64,000 bases of DNA from Burkholderia multivorans ATCC BAA-247 (GTDB lineage: Bacteria > Pseudomonadota > Gammaproteobacteria > Burkholderiales > Burkholderiaceae). This document shows, piece by piece, positions 1 through 7,403 of the stretch; the stretch's first letter is position 1; each line of letters opens with the position of its first letter. The DNA is taken from assembly GCF_000959525.1 (NCBI RefSeq), contig NZ_CP009830.1, positions 186,001-250,000 of the forward strand. The letters are read 5' to 3'. The translations under genes and the position numbers were made by a program. The notes beneath the pieces are model-generated. The model was given only the letters and a program-made list of their open reading frames with translations. It was not told where the DNA came from and searched no databases.

Positions 1-2
1 GC

Positions 3-911
3 GGAATCGGGCCGGCGTACGAGGACAAGGTCGGCCGCCGCGGGCTGCGCGTCGGCGATCTTGCCGAACCTGCCCGCCTCGCCGACAAGCTCGAGGCGCT
101 GGTCGACTATCACAACGCATGGTTCCGTGGCCTTGGCCTCGAGGTCTGCTCGCGCGATGCGATGTTCGACAGGCTGATGGACGTCGCGCCGAAGATCCTG
201 CCGTTCGTGCGGCCGGCGTGGGCCGACCTGAACGACGCGACCGACCGCGGCGAGCACATCCTCTTCGAAGGCTCGCAGGCCGTGATGCTCGACATCGACT
301 GGGGCACGTATCCGTTCGTGACGTCGTCGGCAACCGTGGCCTCCGCGGCGGCGGCCGGGACCGGGCTCGGCGCGTCGAAGCTCGGGCACGTGCTCGGCGT
401 GACGAAGGCCTACGCGACGCGCGTGGGCGGCGGCCCGTTCCTGACCGAGCTGACCGACGCAACCGGTGAAGCGCTGCGCACGCGCGGACAGGAATTCGGC
501 GTGAACACCGGCCGGCCGCGGCGGTGCGGCTGGCTCGATGCCGCGCAGTTGCGTCAGGCCGTCAGGGTGTCCGGTATCGATTCGCTGGCGCTGACCAAAC
601 TCGACGTGCTCGACGGCTTCGACTCGATCGAGCTCTGCGTCGGCTATGAACTGGACGGCGCGCGCGTCGACCATCTGCCCGCGAGTCTCGATGCCCAAGC
701 GCGTGCACGGCCCGTGTACGAGCGGTTCGACGGCTGGCAACGCAGCGTGAAGGGCGTGCGCGAGCGTGCAGCGTTGCCGCATGCCGCGCAGGCGTTCATC
801 GCACGCGTCGAAGCGGTCGCGGGCGTCCCCGTGTCGATGATCACGACCAGCGCGGAACGGGACGACACGATCGTGTTGCGCGATCCGTTCGACCCGGCGC
901 CGCGCGTCTAA
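3..911 (+). CDS. purA: Adenylosuccinate synthetase, C-terminal part (5' end outside window)
   Basis: The reading frame enters from the left edge (first full codon at base 3) and gives about 302 residues before the TAA. PurA joins IMP and aspartate using GTP in the first committed step of AMP synthesis, in the cytoplasm. Visible family motifs are GIGPAYEDKVGRRGLR at the left edge, LFEGSQAVMLDIDWGTYPFVTSS, TKAYATRVGGGPF, NTGRPRRCGWLDA (IMP/GTP-binding loops), LTKLDVLDGFD and a C-terminal TSAERDDTIVLRDPF. The wording differs from what I recall of the housekeeping Burkholderia enzyme (for example EGSQAVMLDID where EGAQGTLLDID is usual), so this is probably a second, divergent purA copy. The N-terminal P-loop region cannot be seen here. 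Confidence 0.93.
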   Translation, partial: GIGPAYEDKVGRRGLRVGDLAEPARLADKLEALVDYHNAWFRGLGLEVCSRDAMFDRLMDVAPKILPFVRPAWADLNDATDRGEHILFEGSQAVMLDIDWGTYPFVTSSATVASAAAAGTGLGASKLGHVLGVTKAYATRVGGGPFLTELTDATGEALRTRGQEFGVNTGRPRRCGWLDAAQLRQAVRVSGIDSLALTKLDVLDGFDSIELCVGYELDGARVDHLPASLDAQARARPVYERFDGWQRSVKGVRERAALPHAAQAFIARVEAVAGVPVSMITTSAERDDTIVLRDPFDPAPRV

Positions 912-1169
912 TGGACAGGACGTATCGTCCCGTCCCGGCATGACGTCGGACGGCGCGATATGCCCGTTCGCACGCCTTGCGGAACGCGTTCTTCCGCCGC
1001 GCTGCGGGCACCGCACGAGACCGCGCACGGCGAACTGGACACGCTACCGACGCTGCTGTACTGTTCCGCACAATTCGCGCCGGACCGGCCGCAGTCGTAG
1101 CGGCTCTCGACGACGGAGACACGCGGCGACGCCGCGGCACGGTGCGGTTTCAATCCCGGGGACATGGCG

Positions 1170-2123
1170 ATGGACACGTTACAGATGATGCGCATTTTTG
1201 TCCGGGTCGCGGAGGAGGGCAGCTTTACGAGCGCCGCCCAGCGGCTGGACATTACGACAGCCTACGCATCCCGCTCGGTCGCGCAGCTGGAAACGCATCT
1301 GCGCACGCGTCTGCTGAATCGCAGCACCCGCCGCATTGCGCTGACGGACGCAGGCCAGCGCTACCTCGACCGTTGCCAGCGGATTCTCGCGTATATCGAC
1401 GAAGCCGAAGCCGAGGCGGCCGACGCGCAGGCAAAGCCGTCGGGGCGATTGCACGTGCACGCGACGACGAGCTTCGGGCAGGCGTACGTCGTGCCTGCGG
1501 TCGTTCGCTATCGACAGCGCTATCCGTCGGTCGCGGTGGAACTGACGCTCTCGCAGCATGTGCCCGACATCATCGACGAAGGCTACGACGTGTCGCTGCA
1601 GCTCAGCACGGCCGAACTGCCCGACTCCGGCCTCGTTTCGCAGCGGCTCGGCGAAATGCATAGCGTGCTGTGCGCGTCGCCTGCATATCTGAAAGAGCGC
1701 GGCACGCCGCGTACCGTGAGCGATCTCGAAGGGCACGCCTGCCTGCAGATCGTCACGCCGATCTTTCCGCGCGATCGCTGGCATCTCGATGGACCCAACG
1801 GCCGCGAGACGTTCGAACTGCCGTTGCCGGACTTTCAGGTGAACATCGCCGACGCACTCGGCGCAGGGCTGCGCGCCGGTCTCGGCATCGGCGCATTGCC
1901 GATGTCGACGGCCTTGCCGGCATTCGCGAGCGGAGCGCTCGTGCGCGTGTTGCCCGAGTACCGGCTGCAGAAGCTGACCGTCTATACGCTGTATGCGTCT
2001 CGTCAGTATCTCGATGCGAAGATCAGGACGTTCGTCGATTTTCTGCGCGAGTGCGTGCCTGAAATGCTCGCGGCCGACGAGGCCGCGCTCTGTGCGGCAC
2101 AGGAGTCGCGCGCGAACGCATGA
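1170..2123 (+). CDS. LysR-family transcriptional regulator
   Basis: A protein of 317 residues with the LysR layout: an N-terminal winged helix-turn-helix (about residues 1-60, with GSFTSAAQRLDI and RLLNRSTRRIALTDAG), then a periplasmic-binding-like effector domain (about 90-300). The effector half shows the DsdC/CrgA-type phrases ILAYIDEAEAEA and HACLQIV. The ATG at 1170 is chosen over the one at 1164 because the GGGGA at 1158-1162 lies seven bases before 1170 but only one base before 1164, and family members start with MDxLQxMRIFVRV. It converges with the dienelactone hydrolase gene downstream. The gene it controls is not evident; LysR targets are often divergent, and nothing divergent lies upstream except the end of purA. 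Confidence 0.88.
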   Translation: MDTLQMMRIFVRVAEEGSFTSAAQRLDITTAYASRSVAQLETHLRTRLLNRSTRRIALTDAGQRYLDRCQRILAYIDEAEAEAADAQAKPSGRLHVHATTSFGQAYVVPAVVRYRQRYPSVAVELTLSQHVPDIIDEGYDVSLQLSTAELPDSGLVSQRLGEMHSVLCASPAYLKERGTPRTVSDLEGHACLQIVTPIFPRDRWHLDGPNGRETFELPLPDFQVNIADALGAGLRAGLGIGALPMSTALPAFASGALVRVLPEYRLQKLTVYTLYASRQYLDAKIRTFVDFLRECVPEMLAADEAALCAAQESRANA

Positions 2124-2321
2124 CATATCGGCCGCACGTGCGGCCATCATTGATACGGAATCCTTGGCATCGGATGCGCGGCGCTTGCGGAAGCGGCGCG
2201 CCACGTACTCCGGTTCGCAATCGGTGCGCATGTTGCCGGCCGCGCCGCTGCATGCGACCGTGCCGGCAAGAGCGATACATCGATCGAGCGGCGAGCGTTG
2301 CGCTCGCCCGTTCAACGGCCG

Positions 2322-3035
2322 TCAGGCCGCCTTTTGCCAGAGCGTGCGGCCGAAGAACGTCAGCGTTCGGTCCCACGCGAACTGCGACCACACCGGATCG
2401 AACTGCGTGCCAGCGATGCGGCCGGGCCCGACGGCCGTTTCGTTGGCGAACGCGTGATGAGCGAGATACCGGTGGAATTCGATGTCGACCTTGGCGTCGC
2501 TCAGCTTCTTTTCGAGTGCGTCGACCTGGTCGATCGTGAAGAACGCGTCCTGCGTGCCCCAATGACCCATCACCGGCACCTTGATCTTCGACGGATCGAG
2601 ATAGTCGAGCGGAGGGAAGCCGTACCAGGTGACGCCGGCGTCGGCGTCCGCAAATTGCAGCGACAGCAGCGTGAGCGCACCGCCCATGCAGAAGCCCGTC
2701 ACGGCGACGCGCTCGGCGCGCGTCTTCAGATACTGGACGGCGCCGGGAATGTCCTGCGACGCGGCATCGCCGAAATCGAGCCCCGTCATCAGATGGTGCG
2801 CTTCTTCTTCCTCGACCGTCGACTTGCCACGATAGAGATCGGGCACGAGCGCGAAGTAACCGCAGCGCGCGAGGCGATCCGCGACACCGCGGATCTGGTC
2901 GTTCAAGCCCCACCATTCCTGAATGACGACGACCGCGGGCGCGCCGTCGGTCTTCTCCGGCGTCGCGAGGTAGCCTTGCAGCTCCTGGCCGTCCGGGCGG
3001 CGAAACGTGATCATGGAACCGGATGTTTGAGACAT
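2322..3035 (-). CDS. Dienelactone hydrolase family protein
   Basis: A 237-residue alpha/beta hydrolase of the dienelactone hydrolase family, cytoplasmic, without a signal peptide. The catalytic triad is visible: nucleophile Cys116 in GFCMGG, Asp163 in GTQDAFF and His194 in HHAFAN. The oxyanion-side motif VVVIQEWWGLN (about 36-46) is also typical. Classical members open 4-carboxymethylenebutenolide to maleylacetate in chlorocatechol degradation, but no catechol genes are nearby, so the substrate is unknown. The start at 3035 (MSQTSG) has a strong ribosome binding site, AAGGAGC, seven bases upstream. Longer readings of the same frame have no such site and encode arginine-rich unlikely sequence. 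Confidence 0.9.
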   Translation of the reverse strand: MSQTSGSMITFRRPDGQELQGYLATPEKTDGAPAVVVIQEWWGLNDQIRGVADRLARCGYFALVPDLYRGKSTVEEEEAHHLMTGLDFGDAASQDIPGAVQYLKTRAERVAVTGFCMGGALTLLSLQFADADAGVTWYGFPPLDYLDPSKIKVPVMGHWGTQDAFFTIDQVDALEKKLSDAKVDIEFHRYLAHHAFANETAVGPGRIAGTQFDPVWSQFAWDRTLTFFGRTLWQKAA

Positions 3036-3376
3036 GAAACCGCTCCTTTTCGAAAAATGCCATTGATGCGGCATCGGAGTCGGCCGGCGAACGCGATGAC
3101 GATCGGGGCTTGCCCGGCGGTTCGAGATGACGCTCGCGTTCGCTGCGGCCGGCGCCGACCACGCGGCCATTCTATGCGCAAATGCGGGGTGCCGGCGTTC
3201 AGGACGGCAGGCCTAGCGGCGGGGGAGCGGGGCGCATCGTGTCGCTGCGTGTCACGGTGCGCGCGTTGGCATGCACGCCTGCATCGATGTGCACGCGCCG
3301 ACAAAACAACACCCCGCCCCGATGAACGGGAGCGGGGTGCGAGGCACGGCGCGCGTACCGCAGTACGCAGGCGGCA
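3036..3376. other. Intergenic region without a gene
   Basis: This stretch separates two leftward genes. It must hold the promoter of the dienelactone hydrolase gene on its left side and carries the terminator of the DUF4148 gene on its right side. No conserved coding sequence is seen on either strand. Confidence 0.6.
3302..3338 (-). terminator. Rho-independent terminator of the DUF4148 gene
   Basis: On the minus strand ACCCCGCTCCCG and CGGGGCGGGGT form a long GC stem (top-strand 3311-3338) around a short loop. It is followed by a T-rich tract, TGTTGTTTTGT (top-strand 3300-3310). It lies about 40 bases past the stop of the DUF4148 gene. Confidence 0.75.
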
Positions 3377-3688
3377 TTACTGGCCGAAGTAGATCGAATC
3401 GCGGCCGTCTTGGCGGGCGGCGGCGACGCGGCCGGCATGAATGCGCGGCGCAGCTTGCGCGCCGTATCCGGTTGCATCGGCGTTCGTCACGCGTTCCTGC
3501 GCGGTCTGCAGCGCACGCGGATACTGCGTGTCGGAAACTTCCGGCTTGTAGCCGGCCTGTTCGAGCTGGACGAGTTCGGCGCGCACCTGCTCGCGCGTCA
3601 GTTGACCCGACGGGTTCGATTGCGCAAGCGCGCCATACGATGCAGACAGTGCGGCGGCTGCGACGGCAGCGTAGATGAACGACTTCAT
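3377..3688 (-). CDS. DUF4148 domain-containing exported protein
   Basis: A 103-residue small protein. It starts with a clear signal peptide (MKSFIYAAVAAAALSASYGALAQ, cleavage after ALA or AQ). The DUF4148 core follows: LTREQVRAELVQLEQAGYKPEVSDTQYP, about residues 30-57. This family is abundant in Burkholderia and has no known function; members are small and probably periplasmic. AGGT lies five bases before the ATG at 3688. The gene is a single unit with its own terminator. DUF4148 proteins often occur in many paralogues and change strongly with stress or growth phase, but nothing here shows how this one is controlled. Confidence 0.88.
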   Translation of the reverse strand: MKSFIYAAVAAAALSASYGALAQSNPSGQLTREQVRAELVQLEQAGYKPEVSDTQYPRALQTAQERVTNADATGYGAQAAPRIHAGRVAAARQDGRDSIYFGQ

Positions 3689-4127
3689 GATGACCTCCGG
3701 TTTCGTTGATTTCGCGCTTCGCTGTTTGCGTTCAGCGGTTGATTGCATCGTAGCGATCGCGTAACGGACCGGAAATACGCGTTCGGGCGAATCATTATTG
3801 CAACTGAGTAAACGATTCGCGGATTGCGGGGCAGGCGCCATTTGTCTGGAGATTGGACGATGTAGGCGGCGCACGCGCCGCGGCGGCCGAATCGGCGCGA
3901 TGCAACGGACGCGTGCGCAGCAGCGCGTCCGCATGCCCGGGCATCGAAAAGCGCTTGTCGAGTGAAACGAGAAAAGGTTGTCAACACAACGTGTTGTGCC
4001 GTCATCGGCTGTATGGACTCGAGCGTTGAAGCATCTTCGGGCCGGCTGCGCCGGCACCAAGCGCTGTGAAACAACGCGACGCACCGGATCAAAGACAAAG
4101 CCGACGAAGACGCGCGCCACGCGGCTG
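3689..4127. other. Intergenic region with a short palindrome
   Basis: About 440 bases without a recognisable gene, between the DUF4148 gene and the 3' end of the AraC gene (both leftward). The DUF4148 promoter should lie in the left part. A perfect inverted repeat, CACAAC-GT-GTTGTG, sits at 3985-3998; its role is unknown. Confidence 0.55.
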
Positions 4128-5093
4128 CTATTCGGTCACGATGGCCTGCCGTTTCCGATACTCGGCGGGCGTGATGCCGACGTGTTTCGCGAACGAGCGC
4201 CGCAGCGTATCGACGTTGGCGAAGCCGCATTTCGCTGCGACCTGCTTCGGCGTATCGCGGCCGTTCTCGAGCAGCTGACGCGCGGCCGAGATGCGCGTCG
4301 CTTCGACCCACGCGGCCGGCGTCATGCCGACTTCCGCGCGGAACAGCCGCGCGAAGTGTCGCGGGCTCATGCCTGCGTGCTTCGCCAGGTCGGCGACCGA
4401 GTGCGCGAGTTCCGGATGCGCCGCGATCCAGCGCTGCACTTCCTGCAGCACCGAGCGGCCGGCGGGCCGCGCTTCGCCTTTACGGCTGAACTGCAGCTGC
4501 CCGCCCGGTCGCTTGAAGAACATCACGAGCTGCGACGCGACGCGTCGGGCGATGTCGCGTCCGAGGTCCTCCTCGACGAGTGCCAGCGCGAGATCGAGGC
4601 CGGCCGTCACGCCGGCGCCGGTACGGAGCTTGCCGTCGCGCACGTATAGCGCGTCGGCGTCGACGGTGATCGTCGGATGTGCTTCGGCAAGCGCTTCGGC
4701 CACGGCCCAGTGCGTCGTCAGATGGCGGCCCTTCAGCAGGCCGGTCTCCGCCAGTACGAACGCACCCGTGCAGATCGAGCCGTATCGCCGGCTCTGTACG
4801 GCCGCGGAGCGTAGCCATGCAAGCACGTCGGTGCGTAGCGCGATGCGCCCCGCGCCCGGCGCGCCCGCGACGAGCAGCGTATCGATGCGCGCCGGGACGT
4901 CTGGCGCGACCCAGTCAGGCAACAGTTGCGCGCCGGAAGAACTGCGGATCGGCCCCGATTCGCACGCGATCACGCGCAGCGTGTAGAACGCTTTTCCGTA
5001 TTCGACGTTCGCCTGCGCGAACACGTCGAGCGGCGCGGAAACGTCGAGCAACTGAACACCCGGGACGGCAAAAACACCCACGACTTTCGGCAT
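4128..5093 (-). CDS. GlxA-type AraC-family transcriptional regulator
   Basis: A 321-residue regulator (from MPKVVGV). The N-terminal half is a DJ-1/PfpI-like domain (about 1-170, with VVGVFAVPGVQLLDVSAPLDVF and a Cys in SICTGAFVLAETGLL). The C-terminal half is an AraC-type double helix-turn-helix (about 225-318, with SVADLAKHAGMSPRHFARLF and QVAAKCGFANVDTLRRSFAKHVGITPAEYR). Such GlxA-like activators commonly control a neighbouring hydrolase or amidase gene. Here the divergent HD-domain gene at 5306 is the obvious candidate. The start is uncertain: MPSF at 5105 and MPKV at 5093 are both in frame and neither has a good ribosome binding site. Confidence 0.88.
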   Translation of the reverse strand: MPKVVGVFAVPGVQLLDVSAPLDVFAQANVEYGKAFYTLRVIACESGPIRSSSGAQLLPDWVAPDVPARIDTLLVAGAPGAGRIALRTDVLAWLRSAAVQSRRYGSICTGAFVLAETGLLKGRHLTTHWAVAEALAEAHPTITVDADALYVRDGKLRTGAGVTAGLDLALALVEEDLGRDIARRVASQLVMFFKRPGGQLQFSRKGEARPAGRSVLQEVQRWIAAHPELAHSVADLAKHAGMSPRHFARLFRAEVGMTPAAWVEATRISAARQLLENGRDTPKQVAAKCGFANVDTLRRSFAKHVGITPAEYRKRQAIVTE

Positions 5094-5305
5094 GAACGAT
5101 GGCATGACTGACAACGCGACGCGTTGCAGTATAGACGTGCGCGAGCCGCACGGGGCGGGACTGAAGCGGTGCTGCGGGCCGAATCGGACACGCTTTGCCG
5201 GCCGCGTCAGCCGATCGCGCAAAATGGCAGGATTTGGCGTAATACGTCTGTTGAAGACAGGGGTCTCGATGCACAGAATCGACATATCTTCAATGGAGGT
5301 CGACC

Positions 5306-5947
5306 ATGACTGTGAACGTTGCCGGCATCACGATTCCCGATAGCCAATTGGCGCGCGAGATCACCGAACTCGTCCGCGATACCGAGTCCCCGCTGCTGTT
5401 CCACCATTCGAGTCGCGTGTACTACTTCGCGGCGCTTGCCGGTCGCCGCCGGGCGCTGAAGTACGATCCGGAGCTGCTCTACTGCGCGTGCATGTTTCAC
5501 GACATGGGGCTGACGCATCGGCACAGCAGTGCGTGCGAGCGCTTCGAGGTGGACGGCGCCAATGCGGCGCGCGATTTTCTCAAGAGCAAGGGCATTGCTC
5601 AACAAGACATCGACCTCGTGTGGACGTCGATCGCGCTGCATACGACGCCGGGCATTCCGCAGCACATGCATCCGGTGATCGCGCTCGTGACGGCCGGCGT
5701 CGAAATGGATGTGCTCGGCCTCGCGTATTCCGAATTCACGAACGGCGAGCGCGAAGCTGTCGTTCATGCGCATCCGCGCACACCGCACTTCAAGGAGGAC
5801 ATCATTCAGGCGTTCTACGACGGGATCAAACATAAGCCGCACACGACGTTCGGCAATGTGAAGGCGGACGTGCTCGCCGACAAGGATCCGCATTTTCATG
5901 CGACGAATTTCTGCAGCGTGATTCGGTCGTCGGCGTGGGCGGGCTGA
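5306..5947 (+). CDS. HD-domain hydrolase, cyanamide hydratase-like
   Basis: A 213-residue HD-superfamily protein. Metal-binding residues are visible in order: His in FHHSSRVYYFA, the HD pair in CMFHDMGLTHRH, and later histidines in IALHTTPGIPQHMHP. The early part (PDSQLAREITELVRDTESPLLFHHSSRVYYF) resembles the cyanamide hydratase/Ddi2 group, which hydrates nitrile-like cyanamide to urea. Substrate assignment beyond a metal-dependent hydrolase is inference. GGAGGT at 5295-5300 lies five bases from the ATG. The divergent GlxA-type regulator gene 212 bases away suggests a regulator-target pair responding to a small nitrogenous compound. Confidence 0.85.
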   Translation: MTVNVAGITIPDSQLAREITELVRDTESPLLFHHSSRVYYFAALAGRRRALKYDPELLYCACMFHDMGLTHRHSSACERFEVDGANAARDFLKSKGIAQQDIDLVWTSIALHTTPGIPQHMHPVIALVTAGVEMDVLGLAYSEFTNGEREAVVHAHPRTPHFKEDIIQAFYDGIKHKPHTTFGNVKADVLADKDPHFHATNFCSVIRSSAWAG

Positions 5948-6406
5948 TTCCGGGAGTGGCTTGCAGGCGGGCCGGGCGGGTATGGCAGTCGCCCGCCGCA
6001 ACGAATTCGTTGCGGCCGTCTCGGCTGAATGCCCGCTGACGGTGCGAAGGGCCGGACCTGCCTGCATCGCCCCGTGCGCCGTAATGAGCGCGACTTCCTG
6101 CTTTAGAAATGGGGCGCAGACAGCGCGGCCCGGCCGGTAAGGACCGACTCGTCCTCCAACGGAACGAACCCGCGACAGCAGCGCGCGGTAGCTCGAGCGC
6201 TGGTCCATGCTGGACCTTCGCCGATTGGACCTTAATAAGTTGTTACGTGACAACCAGACCCGCCTACGACGTAACTTTATATACTGAAAGACGCGCGCCA
6301 CCCTCCAAGGCGAATCTCCGATTCGCACCTCCTGCTGCGCCTGCTGCCCATTCGCCGGCCAAAAACCGCGCCTCCACGACAACCCGCCGACCTTCGGCAA
6401 AACGCC
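5948..6406. other. Intergenic region with inverted repeats, AT-richer than its surroundings
   Basis: About 460 bases without a convincing gene. The right half (6230-6300) is noticeably AT-rich for this genome. It carries GGTCCA-TGC-TGGACC at 6202-6216 and GTTGT-TACGTG-ACAAC at 6239-6254. The latter are short perfect inverted repeats that could be operators or hairpins upstream of the toxin-antitoxin operon. Confidence 0.45.
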
Positions 6407-6428
6407 TATAATAAACGGGCAAATTGCC
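6407..6428 (+). promoter_or_regulatory. Likely -10 box and operator of the toxin-antitoxin operon
   Basis: A consensus TATAAT at 6407-6412 is followed six bases later by the 11-base palindrome GGCAA-A-TTGCC (6418-6428). The palindrome sits where the transcription start would be, just upstream of the antitoxin ribosome binding site. No good -35 box is seen. Autorepression by the antitoxin would fit this layout, but it is inferred. Confidence 0.5.
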
Positions 6429-6441
6429 GGAGACTCAGCTC

Positions 6442-6897
6442 ATGAGCACCATCGCTTTTCATCCCTCGGGCGTCGCACATCCGCGCCAGGCCGAATTCAC
6501 GATTCTCGAGCAACTGCTCGCGATTCCTGTGCGCTCGGGCGCGGATCTCGCCGAACTGGCGAGCGCGCGCGTCGATGTCTCGGTGATCGACCGTCTGTCC
6601 GAGCGCGGCCTGAAGTCGGACGAACTGGCGTTCATCATTCCGCGGCGCACGCTGAGCCATCGCCGGCAGGCGCACGAGCGCCTGTCGCGGGAGGAATCCG
6701 ACAAGGCGATCCGGCTCGCGCGGATCGTCGCGCAGGCGACGGCCACCTTCGGCGATCAGGACAAGGCGATGGCGTGGCTGCGCCGCGGCCTGCAACGCTT
6801 CGGCGGCCGGACATCGCTCGACATGGCGAGCACGGAACACGGCGCGCGGCTGGTCGAAGAGGCGCTGACGCAAATCGACGAAGGGTATTTCGCTTGA
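6442..6897 (+). CDS. Xre/MbcA/ParS-type antitoxin (DUF2384)
   Basis: A 151-residue protein. The N-terminal half contains an Xre-like helix-turn-helix region (about 50-85, VSVIDRLSERGLKSDELAFII). The C-terminal half carries the DUF2384 antitoxin-toxin-binding domain (about 95-150), with DKAMAWLRRGLQRFGGRTSLDMASTE and GARLVEEALTQIDEG. It would bind and neutralise the RES toxin encoded next and repress the operon. The ATG at 6442 is chosen because CCGGAGA sits eight bases upstream; an in-frame TTG at 6424 lies inside the palindrome instead. Its last four bases overlap the toxin start codon. Confidence 0.9.
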   Translation: MSTIAFHPSGVAHPRQAEFTILEQLLAIPVRSGADLAELASARVDVSVIDRLSERGLKSDELAFIIPRRTLSHRRQAHERLSREESDKAIRLARIVAQATATFGDQDKAMAWLRRGLQRFGGRTSLDMASTEHGARLVEEALTQIDEGYFA

Positions 6898-7370
6898 CGA
6901 CGCTGTGGCGAATCAGCAATTACGCCGACCTGAGAGGGATCGGCGGATTGCGTGCCGGCGGGCGCTGGCACTTCGCCGGGCAACCGGTCGTCTATCTCGC
7001 CGAACATCCGGCGCTCGCCTTGCTCGAGACGCTCGTTCATTTCGAAATCGCGACAGTCGCGCAGTTGCCGAGCGGATACCAGCTGCTTCGCGTCGAGGTG
7101 GCCGAATCGGTCGACATCGCCGAAATCGTGGAGGCCGATGCGCCGGCCGACTGGCAGACGAACGTCGACTGGACGCGCAGCGCCGGCACCGAATGGCTGC
7201 ATACGCAGCCGACCGCGTTGTTGCGCGTACCGAGCGTCGTCGTCCCGCATGCGCACAATTTTCTGTTGAACCCTTTGCATCCCGCGGCCGCCGACGTGCG
7301 GATCGTCGAGATCATGCAATCGCCGTACGACAGCCGCATTCTGCGGCTGATTCAATCGAAGCCCGAATGA
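6894..7370 (+). CDS. RES-domain toxin (NAD-targeting)
   Basis: A 158-residue RES-family toxin. Family members adopt an ADP-ribosyltransferase-like fold and either degrade NAD+ (MbcT) or modify a target enzyme (ParT). The three key family residues are visible: Arg24 in GGRWHFAG, Tyr34 in PVVYLAE and Glu45 in LALLETLVHF. The start is taken as the TTG at 6894, in a TTGA overlap with the antitoxin stop. This gives the canonical N-terminus TTLWRIS. The only upstream ATG in frame (6774) would overlap the antitoxin by 124 bases and add foreign sequence. Translational coupling to the antitoxin is likely. Confidence 0.9.
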   Translation: MTTLWRISNYADLRGIGGLRAGGRWHFAGQPVVYLAEHPALALLETLVHFEIATVAQLPSGYQLLRVEVAESVDIAEIVEADAPADWQTNVDWTRSAGTEWLHTQPTALLRVPSVVVPHAHNFLLNPLHPAAADVRIVEIMQSPYDSRILRLIQSKPE

Positions 7371-7403
7371 CCCGTAACGATCGCGCTCTTCGCGCGATGG
7401 CGC

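Noticed and set aside
6774-6893. ATG at 6774 as start of the RES toxin
   Set aside because: It would overlap the antitoxin gene by 124 bases and add residues absent from the family; the TTG at 6894 gives the canonical start.
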